Both the position numbers and the translations under genes were made by a program. Below the pieces are notes generated by a model that was given only the letters and a program-made list of their open reading frames with translations, was not told the origin of the DNA and made no database searches. A stretch of 64,000 nucleotides of DNA from Muscardinus avellanarius (Eukaryota; Chordata; Mammalia; Rodentia; Gliridae). Location: NCBI GenBank assembly GCA_963383645.1, contig OY726565.1, forward strand, positions 28,482,966 through 28,546,965, in the 5' to 3' direction. Positions 33,400-44,494 of the stretch are shown here, in pieces (the stretch's first letter is position 1; each line of letters begins with the position of its first letter).

Positions 33400-34720
33400 G
33401 TGTGTGATTTTCTACGGGCAACTGGAGCTATGGTGTGAAAGAAACTTAATTACAGCCCCATTGGTAATCACCACCAACAAGCAGTTGCTGCCTGCCTTCT
33501 TACCAAAAGACCGTTCCAGACTCTTATTAGTTATGATTGCAAGACAGATTTATTTCATTGAAGATTCTTTATTTCCTTTAAGAAAGTGTCCCTTTTTTGC
33601 TTTGAGATGTTGTCAGAAAACTTATGATCAATAAGAAGCATTAAACTGTCGCCATGGGGTAAATTCTCAAAGTGGTGCTTGGAACTTGCCAGTGTGATCC
33701 CCATTAACTTTGTGAAGGTCCTGCAGTTAAACCTCTGCACATGGCTTTGAAAATGTTCAGTAGTGTGTCTTCACAGTGCTTCTTTTTTAAAATAAATATC
33801 ATGGAGCGACTCAGTGCACCGCTGATAGTGGTATTTAAGAATGCGGATAATGTACCGTGCCGTAGGAGGCTTTTAAAATTAGATTTTAAGGCTTCATTTA
33901 TATTAAGAGTCGCAACAACAAAATAAATACGTCTTTAATTGTTCAAAGAGCACCTTTCTACAAAGGAATTTGGAGCTCAATTAGCATATAGGGCTCATAA
34001 AGCAGAACTGTGTCCCTCTGAGACATTGTTTATCTCACTCTATGGCTGGAAAAACCAAAGCAGCAGGATGAAGCGAGGCTCTTTGTGCGCGGCGCGCGGC
34101 AGTGGAGAAGCTAGGAATAGAACGCTGGCTTCCCAGAGCTCGCTGCTCCCCAGCGCTGCCTCTTGTTAGAGTCAAATTTAATTACAGCATAATCCGTTTA
34201 ATCTGCGCATGGAAGAATAATGAGGGTGCAGGAAAAATGTATTTATTAGCAGATTAGTGGGAGACCATGTTACATAGGTTAGCAACATTCTTTGCGTGAT
34301 CCAGATTGTCAGCATTTTCTAGAAAATGTTCAGTGCTATGAAAGAGATTATCCTAATTCCACTGGCCAGAATTGGTAGAGGACTTCTTGATTTTCTTCAT
34401 TTGGGGACCTAAGTAAAAGTTCCACTTGAGAATGCTGCAGAACCATCTTCTTTTGTCAGAAATAAACCTGATTAAAAATAAAATCATCATAGGAGGAAAT
34501 TTGGTGCATGATTTTTTTCTCACACGCCTTCTGGGTTAAAAGAAAGAACTGCGTTGAGTTAAATGTTCAACTTGTAGGTTTCCATGGAGCAAAAGATGGA
34601 TGTGTCTTTCTTCATTTTGGGAGCTTTTGATGACTTTTCCACTAATTCACCACAGCTGTGAACTTGCCAGCCCATGGCTGTCTATTTCCCACATCAAATT
34701 AGAAAAATGACAATATTTTA
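33400..34720. promoter_or_regulatory. Repeat-free 1.3-kb block, candidate conserved element
   Basis: No SINE, L1 or microsatellite interrupts it, in a neighbourhood with a repeat every few hundred bp. It contains a small CpG-rich spot, GTGCGCGGCGCGCGGCAG, at about 34086. AT-rich homeobox-like motifs include TTTAATTACAGCATAATCCG, TATTAGCAGATTAG and GCTCAATTAGC. No coding frame has support. Confidence 0.28.
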
Positions 34721-34732
34721 AGAGCAATATTT

Positions 34733-35112
34733 ATTTATTTTGTTGCTGGGGATGGAACCCAGGGTCATTATGCCTCCAAGCTATATCCCAAGCCCCTTTA
34801 ATTTTTTTTTTTTTATTTTAAACAGCACCTTGCTAGTTCAGAGACTGGCCTCAAATCTGTGATCCTCCTGTCTCCGCCTCCTAAGCACTGGGATTAACAG
34901 GTGTGCACTACCATGTCTGACTAAGAGCCAGGGGCATTCCACCTCTGAGCTACATCCCCTGGCCTGTTTTTTATTCTTTATTTTGAAACAGGGTCTCACT
35001 AAGTTGCAGAGGGCCTCACTAAGTAGCTGAGACTGGCCATGAACCACGATGCTCCAGTCTCAGCCTCCTGAATGCTGGGATTACAAGGGTGTGCCACCAC
35101 GCCCCACTTTGG
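34733..35112 (-). mobile_element. Two nested B1-dID SINEs
   Basis: Copy 1 is 34733-34918 and copy 2 is 34926-35100. CTAAGAGCC occurs before copy 2 (34920-34928) and again after it (about 35113-35122). AAGAGCAATATTTA before copy 1 (34720) resembles AAGAGCCATATTTA after copy 2. This implies that copy 2 inserted into the right-hand target duplication of copy 1. Confidence 0.85.
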
Positions 35113-35630
35113 CTAAGAGCCATATTTATGTAAGAAATCCTCCTTTGAAACTGAGCAAAATGGAAGTCAAGAGTTGAAATACCTAGTGTTACACCAAGAA
35201 TAAAATTCCATGGGTTAATTTGTAATTATTTATGGATTGTCACACACCTCCCATCATAATCTTATTAAAGTTGGAAGAGAACTTGTTCTCACTCTATGTC
35301 CTAAAATACTGAGACTAAGATTAAGAATCTTATCAAGAGTCACACAGCATATAAGTCAAAGAACAGGAGAGAAAAAAGAGAGATTAGATTGTGTTGAATC
35401 CGATTTTCTTTTCACAACACCCCACTCTCTCCCTACACCCCCACATGCTACTCAGAAACAAAGTAATAAACCCAGTGGTGAGGTCTGAATCCTGTCCCCA
35501 GCCTCCCTCCACCACTAGGACACGCTCGCTAAAGTCTAAAAGCAAGTAGATACCAGCAGCAGAAAAGGGGCAATTCTTTCTCTCAACAGTCATTTTAAGA
35601 CTTAGCCTTCTTTTCAACTTTTTTATTTTA
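35113..35630. other. Intron 3 sequence with a MIR-like remnant
   Basis: 35255-35400 (AATCTTATTAAAGTTGGAAGAG ... AGTCACACAGCATATAAGTC) resembles a MIR. The rest is unassigned. Confidence 0.45.
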
Positions 35631-35830
35631 AAATAATTTTAGACTTACTTAGAAGATCAAAAATAGTACAGAGAATTCCCATGTTTGAATATACTCTTTA
35701 CCCAGCTTCCCCCAGTGGTAACATCTTACCTAAGCATGGCAACATTACCAAAACCAGTAAACTGCTGTGTATATATACAATTAACTAAACAATAGATCTT
35801 ACTCAGATTTCATCCATTTTACACCCACTC

Positions 35831-35862
<32 letters not shown>

Positions 35863-35877
35863 ATGTGTATATGTATC

Positions 35878-35927
<50 letters not shown>

Positions 35928-35961
35928 CTGGAAACCCTTCTTCCTTCGGGCTACACTCCCA

Positions 35962-36018
<57 letters not shown>

Positions 36019-36203
36019 TTTTTTTTTTTTAATTTGGAAACAGGGTCTCCTAAGCCAGCAAGGCTGGCTTCGAACCTGCTTGATCCTCCTGTCTCCGCCT
36101 CCCAAGCGCGGGGATTACAAGCGTGCGCCACCATGCCCGGCCACGAGTACATTTTATCACAAGCACAGGTTCATTTAATTACCACCACAATCAAGATCCA
36201 GAT
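35630..36203. mobile_element. Ancient L1 3' remnant split by a SINE
   Basis: GTACAGAGAATTCCCATGTT, CTTTACCCAGCTTCCCCCAG, CATCTTACCTAAGCATGGC and CTTACTCAGATTTCATCC form a recognisable old L1 3' region. It resumes after the SINE with ATTTTATCACAAGCACAGG and ACCACCACAATCAAGATCC. Confidence 0.65.
35925..36142 (-). mobile_element. GC-rich B1-dID SINE with microsatellites in its linker and tail
   Basis: (AT)n at 35883-35924 lies at the tail side. The ID half is ATTCCTGGAAACCCTTC ... CTACACTCCCAGAC. (CA)20 at about 35963-36003 and (AT)n at 36004-36018 replace the normal linker. The B1 half then ends GCGTGCGCCACCATGCCC. Confidence 0.88.
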
Positions 36204-36404
36204 TTTTTTTTTTTTTTTTTTTTTTTGCTGGTCTGAAGATGAAACCTGGGGATATTCAACCTACAAGCTACATCCCCTGCCTTATTTTTTATACTTTATT
36301 TTTGAAACCAGATCTCACTGAGTTGCAAAGGGCCTCACTAAGTAGCTGAGGCTGTTGGCGAACAACGATCCTCCGGGCTCAGCCACCCGAATGCTGGGAT
36401 TACC
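36204..36404 (-). mobile_element. B1-dID SINE with poly(T)
   Basis: T21 at about 36206-36226, then GCTGGTCTGAAGATGAAACC, ATTCAACCTACAAGCTACATC, and a B1 half of the GGCGAACAACGATCC type. Confidence 0.88.
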
Positions 36405-36439
36405 CAGAGCTTCACACATATGTATATTATAATACATAT

Positions 36440-36519
36440 ATTGCAGTTCTGGGGGTCAAATGTAGGGCCTCGTACATGCTAGGCAAGCATTCTACTGCTG
36501 AGCTATATACACAGCCCTT
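36440..36519 (-). mobile_element. Solo ID element
   Basis: On +: TTCTGGGGGTCAAATGTAGGGC, CTCGTACATGCTAGGCAAGC, ATTCTACTGCTGAGCTATATAC. This is a full reversed ID with the long internal segment missing from the B1-dID copies. Confidence 0.8.
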
Positions 36520-37002
36520 CAATGACATTTTTTATTTTGTTTTCGACAAAATTATCTTAATAAGCAAAAGTTGATGTAGTTCACATTTCACCATATGGGT
36601 CAAGAAACAAAAATATAGTGCATAAGGAGCAGTTCTTCATGCTCTGATAAATTAACGTAAATTTGATGCATACATAGGTGAAGTGTTGAGAGACCAATTA
36701 ATGTAAAAAGCCAATACGGTACGAATTCCTGAAGGACCTTTCCTTAAGTAGAGAGTCCTTTGTAGAAAGCCCTTATTAAGCAAACTTTACTGAGACCAAT
36801 ACTAATTATGCTTGCCCGCTAAAGGATACACATAATCACTCTGTTAGAGCCTCAACGCCCCACTCAAACAGAACAACATGATTAAAATCTCCACCAAGAC
36901 CCAGTGGTGCTTAGTGGAGAGCTGGCCCAATATTCATAGTTCTTACATGACCTAAAAAGAGGTCATTTGTGGTCCAATACATTTTAGAAATCCTTTCATT
37001 CT
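36520..37002. other. Intron 3 sequence, nothing recognised
   Basis: AT-rich, no element identified. Confidence 0.4.
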
Positions 37003-37212
37003 TGTTTTTTGTTTTTTTTTTTGTTTGTTTGTTTTTTGTTTTGTACTAGGGATTTAGCCCAGGGGCATTCTACCTCTGAGCTACACCCCTAGCCCTATTT
37101 TTAAATTTTGAAACAGAGTCTTACTAAGATGCTCAGGGCCTTGCTAAATTGCTGAGGCTGACCTCCAACCTGTAATCCTTCTGTCTTAGCTTCTCAAATA
37201 CTGAAATTACAA
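37003..37212 (-). mobile_element. B1-dID SINE
   Basis: T/G-rich tail, TTGTACTAGGGATTTAGCCC, CTCTGAGCTACACCCC, then the B1 half AAACAGAGTCTTACTAAGATG to CTGAAATTACAA. Confidence 0.85.
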
Positions 37213-37259
37213 ATCTTATTCTTAAAATTAAGAATCCCAGGCAGGTGTGGTGACACCTT

Positions 37260-37437
37260 GATCTGAGCATGGTGGCACATACCTGTAATCCAGGAAGACT
37301 GCAGGTTTGAGGCCAAGCTCAGCAACTTGGCAAGACCCTGTTTGAAAACAAAAAAAAATAAATAAATAAAAACACTGGCATATGGCTCAAAGATAGAATG
37401 TCTCTGGGTTCAATCCCCAATATAAAAAGAGAAAAAA
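37260..37437 (+). mobile_element. B1-dID SINE with deletion in the B1 half
   Basis: GATCTGAGCATGGTGGCACAT, then a jump to CAGGAAGACTGCAGG with part of the B1 half missing. An AAAT-rich linker is followed by ID half ATATGGCTCAAAGATAG. A B1-like stub GGCAGGTGTGGTGACACC just upstream (37229-37246) may be a partial duplication. Confidence 0.75.
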
Positions 37438-38041
37438 GTATTATCTCCAAGACTTTACTTTCCCCCCAAATTTTCTTTACTCTTTCCCAGGCCATCTCTA
37501 TCATAATCAACAGAAAAGTCATTCTTCCAAAAGTTAGTAATAGCTCTGTTTTACCCAACTTATGAATTTCAACTTCATCATAATTCTGGCTATAGCAATG
37601 TGGGAACAACCAACCACTCACTTAGAAATAGATTCCTATTCACCTTATTATACTACAAAAGGAAGTCTCAAATAAAATGAGGATATAAACAAAATAAAAC
37701 CACAAAATAGGGGGAAGCAGAAATGAGTAATTTCTCTTGTAACTTTTGAACTAGGAAGGCCTCTGTAACTACAACTAAAAATATAGAAGAAAATGTTAAT
37801 ATATAAAGCTATAGAAAATCAAAGAATGCACACCTAGTAAGCAAAACAAAAGCAAGCAATGTCAAAAGAAAAATGTGGACTGATATTTGCAACTCCTATC
37901 CAAGAGGAAGAAGTCAGGAGAAACTCAACAACTGTGTACAAAGTAAAAGATGGGAAATGGATATGAACAGAGAGTACACAGAAAAACACCTTCATGCATG
38001 CCTCTTACACATACTCAATGTCACTTAGTAAAAAGAAATGT
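37438..38041. other. Intron 3 sequence, nothing recognised
   Basis: AT-rich, no element identified. Confidence 0.4.
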
Positions 38042-38042
38042 G

Positions 38043-38440
38043 GTCTGGGCATGGTGGTCACACCTGTAATCCCAGTACTTGGAAGGCTGAGACAGGAGGA
38101 TCTCAGGACAGCCTGAGCAAGTAGTGAAATTCTCATCAACCCAGTGAGACCTTATTTCAAAACAAAACATAAAGCACTGGGCGTGGTGGCACACGCTTGT
38201 AATCCCCGCGCTTGGGAGGCAGAGACAGGAGGATCACGCAGGTTCGAAGCCAGCCTCGCTGGCTTAAGAGACCCTGTTTCCAAATTTAAAAAATATATAA
38301 AATAGGTCTGGGAGTGTAGCCCGGAGGTAGAAGGGTTTCCAGGAACCCCAATACCACCAAAAAAAAAAAAAAACCATAAAAAGGGCAGGAGGTATAGCTT
38401 GGAGTAGAATGCCCCTAGATTCAAAATCTTCAGTACCACA
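38043..38440 (+). mobile_element. Older B1-dID SINE interrupted in its linker by a younger one
   Basis: B1 half 38043-38160. The matching ID half (GGGCAGGAGGTATAGCTTGG to TTCAGTACCACACC) resumes at about 38388. The intervening 38176-38374 is a complete young copy. Confidence 0.88.
38176..38374 (+). mobile_element. Young GC-rich B1-dID SINE nested in another SINE
   Basis: CTGGGCGTGGTGGCACACGC to CCAATACCACC plus an A tail. Imperfect CATAAA-containing repeats flank it. Confidence 0.9.
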
Positions 38441-38763
38441 CCAAAAAAAATTAAGAAGTAAAGAAGAAAGTGAGGGAAGGAAGGAGGAAGCCAAAAATGA
38501 TAGCATTTTCTTACCTATAAGATGGAAACAAGTCTGCAACTTGACCACACAGTGCTTTAGTGAAAGTATAAGGAAAAAGGCATTCATATGGTCCTCCTTA
38601 TGGAAAAGTGTCAGTGTCTGCTAAAATGACATAAGCATTTTCTCAACTCAGGAATTTTAATTCCTAATAATTCCATCAAGTTATAGTACATGTTCACCAC
38701 AGCTGAATAAAGTACATCCACACAATAGAACACAGTGAAGAAGATCTTAAAGGGGTAAAAAAG

Positions 38764-38948
38764 GCATGGTGGCACATGCCTGTAATCCCAGCCACTGCGG
38801 AAGCCGAAACAGAAGGATGGCAAGATCAAGGCCAGCCTGAGCAACTTAGATTCTGTCACAAAAACATAAAATAAAAGGCTAGGCTGTAACTCAGTGGTAG
38901 AGCACTTGCCTACCTGAGGCACTGTGTGCAATCCCCAATACTGAAGGA
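38764..38948 (+). mobile_element. B1-dID SINE with full-length ID half
   Basis: Unlike most copies, its ID half keeps the complete tRNA-like segment: GTAACTCAGTGGTAGAGCAC, TTGCCTACCTGAGGCACTG, TGCAATCCCCAATACTG. This form is closer to the ancestral ID than the shortened dID. Confidence 0.82.
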
Positions 38949-40263
38949 AAAAAGAAAGTTGTAATTATAATGTAAGGTAGGATACTTTTGTGTGGAAAGA
39001 AGAAATATGAGTACATATTTACATTGCTTATATCTTTAGAAAAATAAAGCTGCTCACCTGAAAATAGTGTGTGGTCATACAGTGGGCGCAGAGCCGGAGC
39101 AGGATTTCCCATCAACCTCTTCACAGCACCCTGCTACTCAGCCATAGGAACGCACACAGTACTGAGAAGCTAAGTAGAGGCACTATCGCCTGGCACACAG
39201 GAAGCGCAGTTTAAATATTGTCCATTATTTTGTTCACTCAGCAATATGAAGTAGGGCTGGTTGGTTGCTAAGATGTATAGTTATAGAGTCTCACTCACCC
39301 CGGAGGCATTTTGGGCTTTGCAAAGGACAATGTCAACATAATAATGTACATAGGACTTTCGTGTGAATGCTCTCAGTTCAAGGCTGGAGTAACAGAAGAG
39401 CACGTTTAACTCTCACCAAACCCTGTCCCAAAATGTGTTTTGTAGTTTGCCTTCATTTGATCTCTCTATCTTTCATGAGTTTTAAACTTGGGATTTCTGC
39501 TATATGTTTCAGTCAACATTCTTACCACTGTAGTCCAAAAGACATGACCGCACAATTTAGAGGAAGATTTATCTGCTTATGGTTTTTGGAGATTTTGGAG
39601 TCCAGTCCAGGTGAGGCCACGGTCTGTGGAGTTCAGGGCATGTGGGCAGGAAGCAGAGGTAGAGAGTGAGGCTCTGTTCTCACATCAGAAAAGCCACCGA
39701 AAGCAAGAGGGAGCTAGAAAGGGCAAAACTCAAAGCACAGCCCCTAAGCCACACCCCAGGGACCCACAGCCTCCACCCCCTTGCCTAGGTTACCACCCAG
39801 TAAATCCATTACAATGGGTTTATCTACTGATGGATTACAACCTTCCTGTCTCAATTATATCAACTCAACATTAATAACTGAGCTCTTCAGGGAGCATTCT
39901 ATATCTAGCCATAACGGTGCCTTCTCAAGGGATGGCCCAAGAAGGGAAAAGGATAGGATGCATAGAAAGTGAATATCTTAGGGCCTGACACATAATAACC
40001 AAATCATGAAAACAGTGGGCCCAGTATAACTCGTGATCAATCCTAGGATTAATAAATAATATAATCAGAATAATATTAGCATCTCATAAAAACTTAGTTT
40101 GTTTTATTGATTATTTCTTCTCAAAATACCTTCATCAATATTGTATTCCTAGAATTTGAGAGTTTATGTATCTTAAATAAGAATAAAACTTATTTTAGAA
40201 GGAGAAGGCAGGATAGGAAGCTAGATGTTCTTTGAGTCTAGAGCTCTTAGATGTGATCATTTT
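38949..40263. other. Intron 3 sequence, possible old repeat at 39700-39900
   Basis: CACAGCCCCTAAGCCACACC ... TAAATCCATTACAATGGG ... GATGGATTACAACC resembles an ancient interspersed repeat that I cannot name. Confidence 0.3.
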
Positions 40264-40265
40264 TG

Positions 40266-40433
40266 ACTGGCATGGTGGCACATGCCTATAATCCCAGCTA
40301 TTTGGAGAATGAAGTGGGTAGTCAGTCTGGGTAACTTAGTGAGACCCTGTTGCAAAATTTTAAAAAATATCTAAGGATGTAGCTCAGTGGTAGAGCACTG
40401 CTGGGTTCAATTCAATTCCCAGTACTGCAAAAC

Positions 40434-40467
<34 letters not shown>
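40266..40467 (+). mobile_element. B1-dID SINE with (AAT)n tail
   Basis: GACTGGCATGGTGGCACATG, ID half GGATGTAGCTCAGTGGTAG, with an AATTCAATTC duplication. About 12 AAT units at 40432-40467. Confidence 0.88.
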
Positions 40468-41605
40468 GCATCATTTCAGGTAAGGTGTGTCGTACCCAAA
40501 GGGTGTTGATTACTTAGATGGGATTTTGAAACTTTGTTTTTGCCTGGTTAATGATTTCTTGACCCACATCTCCCCTAGGAGGGCTTGCCTGGCCGTTAGC
40601 TAGGGCAGCTTCCTTTGCAACGTGTTCTTGGTATGTGTTGTGCTGTCGTGACACCAGTCATGACTGTGGTCATTCATTTCAGTGTCTTCTAAGCCAACTG
40701 TCCTTTCACCCCTGTGTGCACAGGAAGCCTCTCTCTCATCCACACCCTTTACTATCATATACCGAGGCCCTAGGAGTTTCTACCCACTTAAATATTGAAT
40801 AAATTGAAAAATCAGAAAATTGTCAGCCAGTAAACACTCACTTGAAGAACCTCACACAATGTGCAGATGGCCCATTCCACATAACCAGTGCAGGGAAAGC
40901 TTGTGGTAATTATCAAAGAAATCCAGAGTGAAAGATAACACCTTTGTCTCAGTCAGGAGGAGTTTTCTGAAGACTTTTTTTTAATTTTTTTCCTAATTGC
41001 TTTAATTCTCTAATTTGCTCATGAGAATGTGATATATTTTTAGTCAAGCGCTTTTTTGCATACTTATAATTTCAGACCCTTTCACAGAAGGCTCTCCTCC
41101 TCATTGCCTTTTTCTCATTTTTTTCCATGTTTGCCTTTTGCAAAATGCTTTAAATATTTGATTTTAGCCCCTACCACAGACTTCAAATCTGTACTTGGAA
41201 TTTGAAGATCAAAGTACTGTAGCTAATCCTTAGGACATTTGCCATCTTGTGACTTAAGAATCCATCCCTTATCAAGTTTCTGTGGTTTTCTGGAGTATTT
41301 GCTGGTCATAATGCTAAAATGTGCACATCTGAAACTATTTTTGAATTACGTCTCCTCAGTACTTTTCCATATCTGTTAATGGGGAAGTATCTTGCCCCTG
41401 AGTGGCATGAAGCTCCGTTAGGCTGCCTCCATCCTCCTGATAAAGGATTCCTCGGTTGTATCATCATGTTTTTAATAAACCTTGTTCTTTTTTCTCCTCT
41501 AAACAAAGCATGTCTTATTCAAAAAGCTCATAATAGTGTGGAAGGAACTGATAGTAAAAAGAAAGTGTGTCCAAAGTAGGATGTTTGTTTCCTCCTGGTT
41601 TTAGA
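40468..41605. other. Repeat-poor intron 3 block
   Basis: About 1.1 kb with no recognisable element. Motifs such as CCTAATTGCTTTAATTC and CTAATTTGCTCATGAG are present, but nothing identifies a function. Confidence 0.35.
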
Positions 41606-41818
41606 TTTTTTTTTTCAGTACTGGGGATGGAACCTAGGGGCATTCTACCTCCAAGCTACACCCCCCAGTCCTATTTATTTTATTCTTTATTATGAAACAG
41701 GGTCTCACTAAGTTGCAGAGAGCCTCACTAAGCAGCTAAGGTTGGCCTCAAACCTGTGATCCTCCTGTCTCAGCCTCCCAAGTACTGGAATTATGAGTGT
41801 GCACCGCCATACCCAACT
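41606..41818 (-). mobile_element. B1-dID SINE
   Basis: T-run, CAGTACTGGGGATGGAACC, CCAAGCTACACCCCCCAG, B1 half to GTGCACCGCCATACCC. Confidence 0.9.
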
Positions 41819-43108
41819 TAGAATTTCTTTTTTCATATATACTTTTATTGGTGCATTATAAAATTTCTTATAAGACAATATGTTTCACAGTCTGAACAGC
41901 AACTTCAGGAGCCGATCACCATGAATTCTGAGATGATATTTGGAAGTAACTTACTGTATTCTCTTGCAAAGCCTCTCTGGGATTCTTTTTCTTTCCTTTT
42001 CAGCATAGATAAAAACAGCAATACCCTTCATCGTGATCAGAAACAGTAGCACATGGAAGCAAATATGAAATTAGAAAGCTCTAAGAACTGTCCTCTGTGT
42101 AGTGCCAAAGAGGGAAAATTTGGGAAAAGATTTCACAAATAAAAATGGTACATCAACACATAATTAAACATGACCTATTTGGTTAATAGTCTAACTAAAG
42201 ATAGATTACATAAATAGAGAGATAATAGAGGTAGACAGATAGATAGAACCTTTCCAAATGGCAGTGAGTGGGGTTTTCAGAATTTTAATAAGTGCCAGGT
42301 ATTTGTCTGTGGATTGAATTTACTTAAATTAACTTTTTAAAGTACTATCTTTTCATTCTTCACAGAAGGAAAAGTCCATTTTCACACCCCAGTGTTTATC
42401 CCTATGGATTAGCCAAGTGCCTAAACTGTATCCATTTCTTATTTCTAAAAATAGGAAAGGGCGCATTGAAAAAGATTAAGAGACCAGGTGAACCAGGTAA
42501 TTCTCAATTTCCCCTGATGATACTTAGAGCAAATTCCCATCTGTAGGTGTCCTTTGCTTAGTGACATTTCAGCTCAAGTGGCATCTCCATTGCAAAATCT
42601 AAATAGTAATCTAGTCAAAGAGCTTCCTGAGGACAGACTTTGAAAACCTTCCAGTAGCAGGTGATGATCAGTCATCACCCACACGTCATCCAGAAAGAAG
42701 TGTCAAGTTTCTCAAAGAAAAAATCACTCGTCCCACACTACTGAACGCAGCCGGCGCCAGGATTCAAGGGGTCCCTCGCTCAAGTGCTGAAAGTACAAAG
42801 CGAGACGTTCAGAGTGATGTGTGTGGCTTTACTCTGTAGATGTAAACCCATAATGATATTGTTTGCCCTTGGCGTATAAACAGCGGGTTATGACCCTGCA
42901 TGGGAAATCTGAGCATCAAATTTCATCAAAGAATAGGAGGGGATTTCCAGAAGTTTCAACTTTAATCATTCTTTGGTGGGAATCCAAGTCTTTTTTTTTT
43001 TTTTTTTTTAGATCTGTAGTCAAATACTTGTTTGGGGCTGCAGTTTTGTCATTTGGTATGGATAAAAATAGGTGCTAGAAGAAAATGTTAAGCGTGAGAA
43101 TGTTAAAG
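41819..43108. other. Intron 3 sequence, nothing firmly recognised
   Basis: It contains a GATA-type mini-run near 42230 and a T19 tract at about 42991-43009. No gene or clear transposon is seen. Confidence 0.4.
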
Positions 43109-43593
43109 TGTTGTGCCCAGGCCGATGTCTCAGGAACGGAGAAAGAGAGCACCAAATGAACTTGGAAGATCAGTTTACTTAACTGCGGAAAAAACAGACT
43201 AGCCAGGCTAGGGATAACAGACTAGGCAGGCTAGGGATGCAGTCCGGCACTCAGTCCAGAACTGAACTGCAACATTTCTGGAGTCGGGCTCGGTGTACTA
43301 GGATGTAAGCAGGATATTGGTCCATGCTTGTTACATCTAATACCCTCCATTGATGTTAGTGGGGCTCAGTGTTCCAGGATGTTAACTACGGGGTAAGCAA
43401 GATGTTGGTCTTTTCTTGCTACATTTACTCTAGTGTAGGCAGTTACGCTAGTCTGTGCTTGCTATATTTACCATACGATAGGCAGGTAGGGTAGGCAGGA
43501 TGCTATTCAAACTACTAAACAGTTTTATCTTTTGGGGCACAGTGGGGGAATTCCAGTAACTGTGGGATCACATCTGGGTGTTAGGGCCTTACA
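43109..43593 (-). mobile_element. Candidate solitary LTR of an endogenous retrovirus
   Basis: The block starts TGTTGTGCCC and ends GGGCCTTACA on +, so both strands begin TGT and end ACA as LTRs do. It contains three imperfect repeats of a TTGGTCYNTGCTTGYTACAT-like motif and a tandem GACTAGCCAGGCTAGGGAT / GACTAGGCAGGCTAGGGAT pair. No gag, pol or env sequence adjoins it. The predicted flanks (TTAAAG and GAAGTA) do not form a clear target duplication, so the boundaries or the call could be wrong. Confidence 0.38.
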
Positions 43594-43640
43594 GAAGTAC
43601 AAACTCACGGCTGCTAAACGCCTGCTTTATACTACTTTCT

Positions 43641-43851
43641 TTTTTTTTTTTTTTTTTTTTTTTTTGGTGGTGGTACTGGGGTTCCTGGAAGCCCTTCTAC
43701 CTCTGAGCTGCACTCCCAGACCTACTTTTACATTTTTATTTGGAAACAGGGTCTCCTAAGCCAGCGCGCGCGGCTGGCTTCGAACCTGCGTGATCCTCCT
43801 GTCTCTGCCTCCCAAGCGCGGGGATTACAAGCGTGCGCCACCACGCCCGGC
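43641..43851 (-). mobile_element. Young GC-rich B1-dID SINE with 13-bp target duplication
   Basis: TATACTACTTTCT is duplicated at 43628-43640 and 43852-43864. A T-run of about 28 indicates a long, recent A tail. Confidence 0.96.
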
Positions 43852-44147
43852 TATACTACTTTCTAAAGAAGAGAATATAATGTGCAGCTACCATGTCATG
43901 GTCCTACACCAAGTTCTGAAATCTGAAATACACATGATTCTCATCTCTGGTTTGTTGAGGACTGATGGAACACACTCAGGTGATTTACTCAAGACGATGC
44001 GGTGCACCTCAACTAGTGTGTACTGACCTCCGACTCCCATGATTCTCAGGGGCAGACACTTCTTTTTTGTTTTATAACTATGGAAACACACCTTTCTTAC
44101 ATTCTCCAGTCTGTAACCCACATCTGTAATTAAATGTTTGTGATTGC

Positions 44148-44312
44148 ACTCGTGGGAGGGGTATTGGCAGCTGAACCCAGGGGTATTCTACCTCTGAGCT
44201 ACACCCCCAGCCCTTTTTATTTTTTTATTTTGAAACAAGGTTCCACCAAGTTAACACACACTGGCCTCAAACCCATGATCATCCTATCTCACCCTCCTGA
44301 GTACAGGGAGAG
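44148..44312 (-). mobile_element. B1-dID SINE, decayed B1 half
   Basis: CAGCTGAACCCAGGGGTATTC, CTCTGAGCTACACCCCCAGC, then a shortened B1 half ending near GAGTACAGGG. Confidence 0.75.
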
Positions 44313-44494
44313 GCCATATCCCCATTCTCAGTACTTTACTTCAGGGAATTTCACATTTAAGCCTTGCCGGCTGCCTGCATACCTATTTACTTGTCTTTTT
44401 ACTAAGTAAATTTACTGAAGGAGAAGCATGTAATGAAATGCAAGCTCTCTAGATTCAGCCGCTGAGCTTGATTCTTCCGTTGGGTTGGCTTACT

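Noticed and set aside
35803..36321. Frames encoding repeated Ile-Tyr or Thr-His
   Set aside because: They are translations of (AT)n and (CA)n microsatellites.
39367..39972. Overlapping frames near 39.4-40.0 kb as a gene
   Set aside because: No domain, no splice context, and part resembles an old repeat.
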